A stretch of DNA of 64,000 nucleotides from Rhizobium leguminosarum (lineage in GTDB: Bacteria > Pseudomonadota > Alphaproteobacteria > Rhizobiales > Rhizobiaceae). The notes below the pieces were generated by a model that worked only from the letters and a program-made list of their open reading frames with translations, made no database searches and had not been told where the DNA came from. The stretch is from contig NZ_JAGIOR010000001.1 in assembly GCF_017876795.1 (NCBI RefSeq), positions 933,501 to 997,500 of the forward strand, written 5' to 3'. This document shows positions 52,640 through 61,260 of this stretch, piece by piece. Positions within the stretch are counted from its first letter, which is position 1. Every line of letters starts with the position of its first letter. The position numbers were made by a program, and so were the translations under genes.

Positions 52640-53980
52640 TCACGTCAATGGCGTGATGTTCTGATTGAGACGGAACAGGTTGTGTGGGTCCAAGCGCGAT
52701 TTGAGACCTGCGAGACGCCGGTACTTGGCCGATCCATAGGCGTCACGCGCCACATCCGCTCCGGCATCGCCTTGCTCGTTGACGTAATTTCCTTCGATCG
52801 AGAGATCGGACAACCAATTTGCGACAGTCCGACCCCAGGCAATGCATCTGTCGTCGTCACCGGCGTTGTCCCAGACTGGCTCCGAGAGCCAGTAATAGCC
52901 CGCACTTCTTCCAGTGTAAGCCGTAGCCTCATCCGATATATCTGAAATGGCGCCTCCGAGCTGCAACGCGTAGATCTCGCTCTCCGGCGTCGGCGCTTCA
53001 GCGACTGCTCGTATTATCTTGCCAATCGCTTCGTCGCTTAGATCGCGCCAGAATCCTCCCTTGGCATAATAGCGTCTCGACCAGGCGAAATACTCGTCAT
53101 TACGGCTTTGCAATTGGAGATATGACATGCCCCCGATGTCGCCAGAGCCAGACCCAGCTAGTTCTCCGAAAGGCGACAGCATCAACCGGGCAAGCCCCTC
53201 ATCGCCCAACCAGGCAGCTGCTACACTGAGGCCGGACGCGGATGCCGTGAAGGAAACCGTGAGATCGCGCGGCTGGCCGTGCGCAAGATCACGCAATGCA
53301 CGAAGGGCCTGGCCTGCATTCGCCATCGGATAGTTCCATTTGCCGGCAGTCAGGGAGCCGAGCGGATGCAGCTTGAACTTGAAGCGGGTAACGACGCCGA
53401 AGTTTCCCCCTCCGCCACGGATGCCCCAGAAGAGCTCGGGATCGGACGTTGCGCTCGCCCAAACGACATCGCCGCCGGCGGTGACGATTTCCGCGCCCAG
53501 CAGGCTGTCGATGGTCAGCCCATATTTCCTGCTGGCCCAGCCCATTCCGCCGCCAAGCGTTAGACCCCCAACACCTGTATGGGAAATCACACCCGCGGGT
53601 ACGACGTGACCCTGCGGGACGGTGGCGCGATCAAGGTCACCAAGCAATGCCCCGCCTCCCACCTCAACCGTCTGTGCGTCTTTGTCGAGGCTGACGGTAT
53701 TGAGCTGCGAGAGGTCGAGAACAAGTCCGTCATCGCATGTCGACAGTCCCGGAAGGCTGTGGCCGCCGCCGCGTACCGCGAGCAAGGAGCGGGATGTTGC
53801 CGCCGCCGCCACCGCTTTTCGCACGTCCTCCATATTCACTGGTCGGACGATCGCGACGGGCCGCCGATCGGCCACGCCGTTCCACACCTTGCGGTAGCGA
53901 TTGTAATCCTGATGATTTGCAGTGATCACCGGGCAACGGAAACCGGCAATGGAAAGTTCCCTCAGCAGTAAACCGGACAT
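52640..53980 (-). CDS. FAD-linked oxidoreductase, berberine-bridge/6-hydroxy-D-nicotine oxidase type
   Basis: 446 residues. The FAD-binding PCMH domain contains LLAVRGGGHSLPGLSTCDDGL (the covalent FAD His), VGGGALLGDLDRATVPQG and SHTGVGGLTLGGGMGWASRKYGLT; a C-terminal BBE segment is YGSAKYRRLAGLKSRLDPHNLFRLNQNI. It probably oxidises an alcohol or amine with O2. Codon use is less GC-rich than that of its neighbours, consistent with transfer. The start at 53980 (MSGLLLREL) is chosen by homology. Confidence 0.9.
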   Translation of the reverse strand: MSGLLLRELSIAGFRCPVITANHQDYNRYRKVWNGVADRRPVAIVRPVNMEDVRKAVAAAATSRSLLAVRGGGHSLPGLSTCDDGLVLDLSQLNTVSLDKDAQTVEVGGGALLGDLDRATVPQGHVVPAGVISHTGVGGLTLGGGMGWASRKYGLTIDSLLGAEIVTAGGDVVWASATSDPELFWGIRGGGGNFGVVTRFKFKLHPLGSLTAGKWNYPMANAGQALRALRDLAHGQPRDLTVSFTASASGLSVAAAWLGDEGLARLMLSPFGELAGSGSGDIGGMSYLQLQSRNDEYFAWSRRYYAKGGFWRDLSDEAIGKIIRAVAEAPTPESEIYALQLGGAISDISDEATAYTGRSAGYYWLSEPVWDNAGDDDRCIAWGRTVANWLSDLSIEGNYVNEQGDAGADVARDAYGSAKYRRLAGLKSRLDPHNLFRLNQNITPLT

Positions 53981-54332
53981 GTTGCGCCCCCCAAGAGCTG
54001 TTGGATGCTTATCACATGCGCGCCATTCCGGAGAGGGATTATTCGCGATTGCGCCGGCGATGCTCGAGATGTGCAAGACCGCACAAGCCGGAGCTTGTCG
54101 ACGTGAGGCAGACAAAATCACTTCAAGGGAGCTTTCATTGTCCGCTCTCCACCTTGCCTCCCCCCACCAAACTCGCTAAGAGACGCCGCAACTTGGGGCC
54201 TTGGGGGCCTGGGCTTTCAGAGCGGTTCCAGAACTTGTGAATCCGGCTCTCTCGCCGTGTGGACTGCCCCAGAGGTTTCGTGATGCCGGGTCCGGTTTTC
54301 CGCTTTCCCGGCGCCAGTCGTGGTAGAGGCAT
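53981..54332. other. Divergent gap before lysC
   Basis: 352 bases between the FAD oxidoreductase start and lysC. It is T/C-rich in the middle and GC-rich near lysC. No repeat and no leader-peptide attenuator I recognise; the lysC ribosome site is TAGAGG just before 54333. Confidence 0.5.
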
Positions 54333-55607
54333 ATGGCACGCATCGTAATGAAATTCGGCGGCACGTCCGTCGCTGACCTGGACCGCATCAAGAACGTCGC
54401 CCGCCATGTAAAACGCGAAGTCGATGCCGGCCACGAGGTGGCGGTTGTGGTGTCGGCCATGTCTGGCAAGACCAATGAACTGGTCGGCTGGGTCCAGGGC
54501 ATCCCAAAGGTGATCGGCGCCAATTCGCCGTTTTACGATGCGCGGGAATATGATGCGGTGGTCGCCTCCGGCGAGCAGGTGACCTCCGGGTTGCTGGCGA
54601 TCGCATTGCAGGCGATGGATATCAATGCGCGCTCCTGGCAGGGGTGGCAGATCCCGATCCGCACCGACAACGCGCATGGCGCGGCCCGCATCATGGAAAT
54701 CGACGGTTCCGACATCGTCAAAAGAATGGGCGAGGGGCAGGTTGCCGTCATTGCCGGCTTCCAGGGACTGGGACCCGACAACCGCCTCGCGACGCTCGGA
54801 CGCGGCGGATCGGACACGTCGGCCGTCGCCATCGCGGCAGCTGTCAAGGCGGATCGCTGCGATATCTATACCGATGTCGACGGCGTTTACACGACCGACC
54901 CGCGCATCGTGCCGAAGGCGCGCAGGCTGAAGAAGATCGCCTTCGAGGAAATGCTTGAGATGGCTTCGCTCGGCGCCAAGGTCCTGCAGGTGCGCTCGGT
55001 CGAGCTTGCCATGGTGCACAAGGTGCGCACCTTCGTGCGCTCGTCATTCGAAGATCCCGATGCTCCGGGCATGGGTGATCTGCTAAATCCGCCCGGAACG
55101 CTGATTTGTGACGAGGATGAAATCGTGGAACAGGAAGTAGTCACCGGCATCGCCTATGCCAAGGATGAGGCTCAGATCTCGCTTCGCCGTGTTGCCGACA
55201 GGCCGGGCGTTTCCGCGGCGATCTTCGGGCCGCTCGCGGAATCCCATATCAATGTCGACATGATCGTCCAGAATATCTCCGAGGACGGGTCGAAGACCGA
55301 CATGACCTTCACCGTGCCGTCAGGCGACGTCGAGAAGGCGATCAAGGTGCTCGGCGACCATAAGGAGAAGATCGGCTACGATGTCGTCCAGAACGAATCG
55401 GGGCTGGTGAAAGTGTCGGTCATCGGCATCGGCATGCGCAGCCACGCCGGCGTAGCCGCTACCGCATTTCGTGCACTTGCCGAAAAAGGCATCAACATCA
55501 AGGCGATCACGACCTCCGAGATCAAGATTTCCATCCTGATCGACGGTCCCTATGCAGAACTCGCTGTCAGGACTTTGCATTCCTGCTACGGTCTGGATAA
55601 GAATTGA
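54333..55607 (+). CDS. lysC: Aspartate kinase
   Basis: 424 residues. The first step of lysine, threonine and methionine synthesis. The N-terminal IVMKFGGTSVADLDRI, the LGRGGSDTSAVAIAAAV block and two ACT domains from about residue 260 (feedback binding). It is likely inhibited by lysine and threonine. It is followed after 89 bp by ptsP on the same strand. Confidence 0.97.
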   Translation: MARIVMKFGGTSVADLDRIKNVARHVKREVDAGHEVAVVVSAMSGKTNELVGWVQGIPKVIGANSPFYDAREYDAVVASGEQVTSGLLAIALQAMDINARSWQGWQIPIRTDNAHGAARIMEIDGSDIVKRMGEGQVAVIAGFQGLGPDNRLATLGRGGSDTSAVAIAAAVKADRCDIYTDVDGVYTTDPRIVPKARRLKKIAFEEMLEMASLGAKVLQVRSVELAMVHKVRTFVRSSFEDPDAPGMGDLLNPPGTLICDEDEIVEQEVVTGIAYAKDEAQISLRRVADRPGVSAAIFGPLAESHINVDMIVQNISEDGSKTDMTFTVPSGDVEKAIKVLGDHKEKIGYDVVQNESGLVKVSVIGIGMRSHAGVAATAFRALAEKGINIKAITTSEIKISILIDGPYAELAVRTLHSCYGLDKN

Positions 55608-55696
55608 TTCCCAGTGGGCGGCCTGCCCCTTCAGGTTGAGGAGACGAAGGCCGGCCCGCCGGGACTGAGTGCGTTGTTTCGGGAGCTTGAGACGCC

Positions 55697-57964
55697 ATGA
55701 GAGACCTTTCCGGCGGTCCGCGCGTGCTGCTCAGGCGGCTGCGCGAGTTGATGGCGGAGCCGCTGGAGCCGCAGGATCGTCTTGACCGGATCGTCCGCCA
55801 GATCGCCGGCAACATGGTGGCGGAGGTGTGCTCCGTTTACGTGCTGCGCGCCGACGGCGTGCTCGAACTCTATGCGACCGAAGGCCTCAACCGTGAGGCC
55901 GTGCACCTGGCGCAGCTGAAGATGGGGCAGGGCCTGGTTGGCACGATCGCGGCCTCGGCCCAGCCGTTGAACCTTTCCGACGCGCAGTCGCATCCTGCTT
56001 TCCGCTACCTGCCGGAAACGGGCGAAGAAATCTACCATTCCTTCCTCGGCGTGCCGATCCTCAGGACCGGCCGTTCGCTTGGCGTTCTCGTCGTGCAGAA
56101 CAAGGCGAGCCGCAACTATCGCGAGGAGGAGGTGGAAGCGCTCGAGACGACAGCGATGGTGCTTGCCGAGATGATCGCCACCGGTGAGCTGAAGAAGATC
56201 ACCAAGCCGGGCCTTGAACTCGACCTGACGCGCTCGGTGACCGTTGACGGCGACACCTATAATGACGGCATCGGCCTCGGTTACGTCGTGCTGCACGAGC
56301 CGCGCATCGTCGTCACCAATCTGCTCAACGAAGATGCCGAGAAGGAAATCCGGCGGCTGGCCGAGGCCATGGGCTCGCTCAGGATCTCGATCGACGACAT
56401 GCTGTCGCGCCGCGACGTGTCGATGGAGGGCGAGCACCGCGAGGTGCTCGAAACCTATCGCATGTTCGCGCATGACCAGGGCTGGGTGCGCAAGCTCGAG
56501 GAGGCGATCCGCAACGGCCTGACGGCGGAAGCGGCGGTCGAGAAGGTGCAGAGCGACACCAAAGCCCGGATGATGCGGTTGACCGACCCCTATCTGCGCG
56601 AACGCATGCATGATTTCGAGGATCTGGCGAACCGGCTGCTCAGACAATTGACCGGTTATACAGGGCGGACGACCGCCGAAGGTTTCCCCAACGACGCGGT
56701 CGTCCTGGCGCGTGCCATGGGGGCGGCCGAACTGCTCGATTATCCGCGTGCCAATGTGCGCGGGCTGGTGCTGGAAGAAGGCGCGGTGACGAGCCATGTG
56801 GTGATCGTCGCGCGTGCCATGGGTATTCCGGTCATCGGCCAGGCAGCCGGTGTGGTGGCGCTCGCCGAGAACGGCGATGCCGTGATCATCGACGCCGACG
56901 AGGGACATGTGCATTTGCGGCCGATGGCCGATCACCGGCGTTCCTACGAGGAAAAGGTTCGCTTCCGCGCCAGGCGACAGGAACAGTTCCGGGCGCTGCG
57001 CGCCGTCGAGCCGGTGACCAAGGATGGGCAGCGGATCGCGCTGATGATGAATGCGGGGCTGCTGGTCGACCTGCCGCAGCTTTCGGAATCGGGTGCCGAG
57101 GGCATCGGCCTCTTCCGCACCGAACTGCAGTTCATGATCGCCTCCACCATGCCGAAAGCGGACGAGCAGGAGCAGTTCTATCGCAATGTGATAAAACAGG
57201 CGGCGGGCCGGACCGTCACCTTCCGTACGCTCGATATCGGCGGCGACAAGGTCGTGCCGTATTTCCGCGGCCATGAGGAAGAAAATCCCGCACTCGGCTG
57301 GCGCGCCATCCGGCTGTCGCTCGACCGGCCGGGACTGTTGCGCACCCAGTTGCGCGCGCTGTTGAAGGCATCGGCAGACACCGAGCTGAAGCTGATGGTG
57401 CCGATGGTGACCGAGGTTTCCGAGCTGAAGATCGTGCGCGAGCTGTTGCAGAAGGAAGTGCAGCATCTCTCGCGCTTCGGCCACGGGCTGCCTCGCAAGC
57501 TGCAATTCGGAGCGATGCTGGAGGTGCCTGCACTGCTTTGGCAGCTCGATGAACTGATGGAGGCGGTCGATTTCGTCTCGGTCGGTTCGAACGACCTCTT
57601 CCAGTTCTCGATGGCGGTCGATCGCGGCAATGCGCGGGTCTCGGATCGCTTCGATCCGCTTGGCAAACCATTTTTGCGCATCCTGCGCGATATCGTGCGC
57701 GGGGCGGACCGGAACAAGACGCCGGTGACGCTCTGCGGCGAACTCGCCAGCAAACCGATCTCGGCAATGGCGCTGCTCGGCATCGGCTTCCGCTCGATCT
57801 CGATGTCGCCGGCCTCGATCGGGCCGGTGAAGGCAATGCTGCTCGGGCTCGATGTCGAGGCGCTGACCAAGGCGATGGACGAGGTGCTGGACGATGTCCA
57901 CGCCATGATGCCGATGCGCGAAGTGCTTGCCCGCTTCGCCGAGAGCCACAATATTCCCCTTTAG
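55697..57964 (+). CDS. ptsP: PtsP, enzyme I of the nitrogen PTS
   Basis: 755 residues. The N-terminal GAF domain (about 20-165, FRYLPETGEEIYHSFLGVPI, GRSLGVLVVQNK) precedes enzyme I. The phospho-histidine is His367 in GAVTSHVVIVARAMGIPVIG, and the PEP-binding domain has ETGLFRTELQFM-like and LCGELASKP. It phosphorylates NPr (PtsO) and controls nitrogen, potassium and symbiotic functions in rhizobia. The GAF domain probably senses a nitrogen signal such as glutamine. Confidence 0.96.
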   Translation: MRDLSGGPRVLLRRLRELMAEPLEPQDRLDRIVRQIAGNMVAEVCSVYVLRADGVLELYATEGLNREAVHLAQLKMGQGLVGTIAASAQPLNLSDAQSHPAFRYLPETGEEIYHSFLGVPILRTGRSLGVLVVQNKASRNYREEEVEALETTAMVLAEMIATGELKKITKPGLELDLTRSVTVDGDTYNDGIGLGYVVLHEPRIVVTNLLNEDAEKEIRRLAEAMGSLRISIDDMLSRRDVSMEGEHREVLETYRMFAHDQGWVRKLEEAIRNGLTAEAAVEKVQSDTKARMMRLTDPYLRERMHDFEDLANRLLRQLTGYTGRTTAEGFPNDAVVLARAMGAAELLDYPRANVRGLVLEEGAVTSHVVIVARAMGIPVIGQAAGVVALAENGDAVIIDADEGHVHLRPMADHRRSYEEKVRFRARRQEQFRALRAVEPVTKDGQRIALMMNAGLLVDLPQLSESGAEGIGLFRTELQFMIASTMPKADEQEQFYRNVIKQAAGRTVTFRTLDIGGDKVVPYFRGHEEENPALGWRAIRLSLDRPGLLRTQLRALLKASADTELKLMVPMVTEVSELKIVRELLQKEVQHLSRFGHGLPRKLQFGAMLEVPALLWQLDELMEAVDFVSVGSNDLFQFSMAVDRGNARVSDRFDPLGKPFLRILRDIVRGADRNKTPVTLCGELASKPISAMALLGIGFRSISMSPASIGPVKAMLLGLDVEALTKAMDEVLDDVHAMMPMREVLARFAESHNIPL

Positions 57965-57993
57965 GCAGAGATTAAGAAGAATCGGAGTGAAGG

Positions 57994-59073
57994 GTGGCGA
58001 AGCTTCCCGTTGAAAAGATGCGCGAGCTGGAACGCCGTTTCGGCGAGATCGAAGCGCGCATGTCGGCCGGCCCGGCTGCCGATGTCTATGTGAAGCTCGC
58101 ATCCGAATATTCCGAGCTGCAGCCGGTCGTGACGAAGATCCGCGCCTATGAGAAGGCGATCGCCGAGCTTGCCGATCTCGAAACGCTGCTCGAAGACAAG
58201 TCGGTCGACCGCGAGATGCGCGACCTTGCCGAGCTGGAGCTGCCCGAGGTGAAAGAGCAGATCGAGGCGCTCGAGCAGGAGATGCAGATCCTGCTTCTGC
58301 CGAAGGACGCAGCGGACGAAAAGAGCGCCATCCTCGAAATCCGCGCCGGCACAGGCGGGTCGGAAGCGGCCCTTTTTGCCGGCGATCTCTTTCGCATGTA
58401 TGAGCGTTTTGCGGCGGAGAAAGGCTGGAAGGTGGAGGTGCTCTCGGCGAGTGAGGGCGAAGCCGGCGGCTACAAGGAAATCATCGCGACGATCACCGGC
58501 CGGGGCGTCTTCGCCAAGCTGAAATTCGAATCCGGCGTGCATCGCGTGCAGCGTGTGCCGGAGACCGAGGCGGGCGGGCGCATCCATACGTCGGCCGCAA
58601 CGGTGGCGGTGCTGCCGGAGGCCGAGGAGATCGACATCGAGATCCGGCCGGAAGATATCCGTATCGACACGATGCGCTCTTCGGGCGCGGGCGGCCAGCA
58701 CGTCAATACGACGGACTCGGCGGTGCGCATCACCCATCTGCCGAGCGGCATCGTCGTCACCAGCTCGGAAAAATCGCAGCACCAGAATCGCGCTAAGGCG
58801 ATGCAGGTGCTGCGCTCCAGGCTCTACGATGCCGAGCGGCAGAGGGCCGACAGTGAGCGCTCGGCTGACCGCAAGAGCCAGGTCGGCTCCGGCGATCGCT
58901 CGGAACGCATCCGAACCTATAATTTCCCGCAGGGGCGGGTGACCGACCATCGCATCAATCTGACGCTCTACAAGCTCGACCGGATGATGGAAGGCGAGAT
59001 CGAGGAGGTCGTGGATGCGTTGATGGCCGATTATCAGGCAAGCCAGCTGGCGCAGCTCGGCGAACAGCAATGA
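57994..59073 (+). CDS. prfA: Peptide chain release factor 1
   Basis: 359 residues. It releases peptides at UAA and UAG. The GGQ motif is Gly233-Gly234-Gln235 ([16 protein letters not shown]); the anticodon-like recognition region is typical. GTG start at 57994 (VAKLPVEKM). The stop codon overlaps the prmC start (ATGA), the usual prfA-prmC pairing. Confidence 0.96.
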   Translation: MAKLPVEKMRELERRFGEIEARMSAGPAADVYVKLASEYSELQPVVTKIRAYEKAIAELADLETLLEDKSVDREMRDLAELELPEVKEQIEALEQEMQILLLPKDAADEKSAILEIRAGTGGSEAALFAGDLFRMYERFAAEKGWKVEVLSASEGEAGGYKEIIATITGRGVFAKLKFESGVHRVQRVPETEAGGRIHTSAATVAVLPEAEEIDIEIRPEDIRIDTMRSSGAGGQHVNTTDSAVRITHLPSGIVVTSSEKSQHQNRAKAMQVLRSRLYDAERQRADSERSADRKSQVGSGDRSERIRTYNFPQGRVTDHRINLTLYKLDRMMEGEIEEVVDALMADYQASQLAQLGEQQ

Positions 59074-59930
59074 GCTCGACGGTCGCCGATACGCTTGCCG
59101 AAGCGCGGCGTCGCTTGACCGAAGCGGGTGTCGTCGACCCGGCGACCGATGCGCGGTTGCTTGTCGCGGGCCTTCTGAAACTATCGCCGACCGAGCTTTT
59201 GACGCGAGCGGCTGAAAGGCTTTCTCCCGACCAGGCCGAGGTGATTTTCAAGGCGGTGCAGCGGCGGCTCGGCCGTGAGCCGGTGCATCGCATTCTCGGC
59301 GAGCGGGAGTTCTATGGCCTGCCGCTTCGGCTGTCGGTGGAAACGCTGGAACCGCGGCCGGATACCGAAATCCTGGTCGATACGGTGCTTGTCTATCTCA
59401 AGGACCTTGCAAAGGCGCAAGACCGTCTCCATATCCTTGATATGGGAACCGGGACAGGGGCGATATGCCTTGCGCTTTTGAGCGAATGTCCTGAAGCGTC
59501 AGGTATCGGCAGCGACATATCGGCGGATGCACTTCGGACGGCAAGATCGAATGCAGAAAGACACGGATTGCAGGATCGTTTTCAAGCCGTACAGTCGAGA
59601 TGGTTCGAGAGCATTCAGGGTTCGTTTCACGTGATTGTCTCAAATCCGCCCTATATTGCTTCCAATGTCATTCACGATCTCGCTCCCGAAGTGACGAAAT
59701 TTGATCCGGTTGCGGCTCTGGATGGCGGCCCGGATGGGCTTGACGCCTACAACGCTATCGCCAAGGATGCTGCAAGGTTCATGAGGCCCGATGGGGTCGT
59801 CGGGCTGGAAATCGGCTACGATCAGCGGAACGATGTGACGGCGATCTTTGAAGCGAAAGGCTTCAAGTGCCTCAAATCCGTAAAAGATTATGGTCAGAAC
59901 GATAGGGTGCTCGTGTTCGCGCTCGCGTGA
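59070..59930 (+). CDS. prmC: Release factor glutamine methyltransferase
   Basis: 286 residues. It methylates the GGQ glutamine of release factors. The substrate motif is [10 protein letters not shown] (Asn192-Pro-Pro-Tyr195), SAM motif I is [16 protein letters not shown]. The N-terminal half has the usual high-GC codon use; the C-terminal half (from about 59440) uses many more A/T-ending codons. The protein is complete. Confidence 0.95.
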   Translation: MSSTVADTLAEARRRLTEAGVVDPATDARLLVAGLLKLSPTELLTRAAERLSPDQAEVIFKAVQRRLGREPVHRILGEREFYGLPLRLSVETLEPRPDTEILVDTVLVYLKDLAKAQDRLHILDMGTGTGAICLALLSECPEASGIGSDISADALRTARSNAERHGLQDRFQAVQSRWFESIQGSFHVIVSNPPYIASNVIHDLAPEVTKFDPVAALDGGPDGLDAYNAIAKDAARFMRPDGVVGLEIGYDQRNDVTAIFEAKGFKCLKSVKDYGQNDRVLVFALA

Positions 59931-60271
59931 CAGGCGATAGTTGCTGCATTGAACACGACATTATTGTTATTGGAAGAAAAGGCTTGGATTCCCCAGGGAA
60001 GCAATATAGGTTGCGGTCACGTGTTGGGCAGATGGGAATGAACGAGATTCGTTCGGTACTTGGTTTGCCTCGGGGGTCCGCTCTTTTAAACGAGAGTTTC
60101 AACGGTTGAACACGACCCAATGCGTGAATCAGTCAATCTGACTTGAAAACCAAGCGGCAGGTCGGCGCAAAGGCGCAGTATGCTCGCGGCACAAAGGTCC
60201 TGACCCGCTTTTCGGTCATGGCGGTTGGTGCCATGTATCCATCATAAACAGAGAATTCAGGTGAACGATCT
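59931..60271. other. Gap between prmC and DUF4167
   Basis: 341 AT-richer bases. A 60-codon frame beginning GTG at 59927 lies here, without ribosome site or recognisable product. No repeat of the RIME classes is seen. Confidence 0.5.
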
Positions 60272-61009
60272 ATGAGGCCAGGACAGCAGAACAAGCGCGG
60301 TCGAGGGCGTGGTAACAACAATAACGGCGGCGGCGGCGGAAGTAACAATAACAATAACAACAATTTCAACCGCAAGGGCGGCAATCCGCTGACCCGGACC
60401 TACGACAGCTCCGGCCCCGATGTGAAGATTCGCGGTACTGCGCAGCATATCGCCGAAAAATATGCACAGCTCGGCCGCGACGCCCAAAGTTCCGGCGACC
60501 GCGTGATTGCCGAGAACTATCTCCAGCACGCTGAACATTACAATCGTATCATCGCCAGCGCCCAGGCGCAGATGCAGGAACGCTTCCAGCGCGACGATCG
60601 CGGCGAGTATGATCGCGATGGTGCGGACCGCGACGGTGCGGATCGCGACGGCGACGATATAGACAGCAACGACAATGACGGCGACGACGTCGTTATCGTC
60701 CAGCCGCCGCAGAACAGGCAGCAGCACCGGCCGCAGGCACAGCCGCAACCGGCGCCTGCCCCGGCGGCTGCACCGGCACCCCAGCCCGAGGTGATCGACG
60801 GAACCGGCCCGCAGCCGGAGATCGAAGGCATCCCGGCTGAAGTCGCCATGGATGAGGAAGGCTCCGCCGGTCAGCCGCGCCAGCCCCGCCGTCGCAGCAC
60901 CGGCAGCCGTCCCCGTCGCCCGCGTCGTGGCGCTGAGGGCGAAGCAGCAGCCGAGGGCGAGGGTTCGTCCGGCGAGACGCCGGTGCTGGCTGACGCCACA
61001 TCGGAGTGA
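60272..61009 (+). CDS. DUF4167 protein, low-complexity RNA-binding-like
   Basis: 245 residues. An N-terminal basic/Asn-rich start (RPGQQNKRGRGRGNNNN), a conserved DUF4167 core (SSGPDVKIRGTAQHIAEKYAQL, NYLQHAEHYNRIIASAQAQM), a tandem DRDGA repeat, a Gln/Pro/Ala-rich stretch and a basic RRPRRG tail. Arg/Gly and acidic segments resemble nucleic-acid-binding disordered proteins, but the function is unknown. It is conserved in alphaproteobacteria. Terminated at 61069-61103. Confidence 0.9.
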   Translation: MRPGQQNKRGRGRGNNNNGGGGGSNNNNNNNFNRKGGNPLTRTYDSSGPDVKIRGTAQHIAEKYAQLGRDAQSSGDRVIAENYLQHAEHYNRIIASAQAQMQERFQRDDRGEYDRDGADRDGADRDGDDIDSNDNDGDDVVIVQPPQNRQQHRPQAQPQPAPAPAAAPAPQPEVIDGTGPQPEIEGIPAEVAMDEEGSAGQPRQPRRRSTGSRPRRPRRGAEGEAAAEGEGSSGETPVLADATSE

Positions 61010-61068
61010 GGATTTCGCTTCTCGCTCAGGGGGAGCGTGAGGTTCATGCCATCTGTTAGAATTGCAAC

Positions 61069-61103
61069 GAAAAATCCCCGGCCTCGCGCCGGGGATTTTC
61101 GTT
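61069..61103 (+). terminator. Rho-independent terminator after DUF4167
   Basis: GAAAAATCCCCGGC/GCCGGGGATTTTC stem with a T-rich tail (GTTTTAT). Confidence 0.85.
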
Positions 61104-61260
61104 TTATCGGCTCTTTAAACTCGCAGAACAGGGTACCATATTCTCCTCGACTGCTTCGCCCAAATCAGAGATGGGCCAAGCGCGGCCTGCCTTTTCAGGG
61201 GGTCGATCTCAATCATCGGTCTGCGCCGCATAAGGGCAGGGCGATCCATGGAGGTAGAAT

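Noticed and set aside
55631..58102. Long minus-strand frame opposite ptsP
   Set aside because: Antisense shadow; His/Arg-rich translation typical of the reverse of GC-rich coding DNA.
59927..60109. 60-codon frame after prmC
   Set aside because: No ribosome site or recognisable product; it overlaps the prmC stop only by chance.
61115..61160. RpoH heat-shock promoter for clpB
   Set aside because: CTTTAA and CCATATT are present, but the spacer is longer than expected; not firm enough to call.
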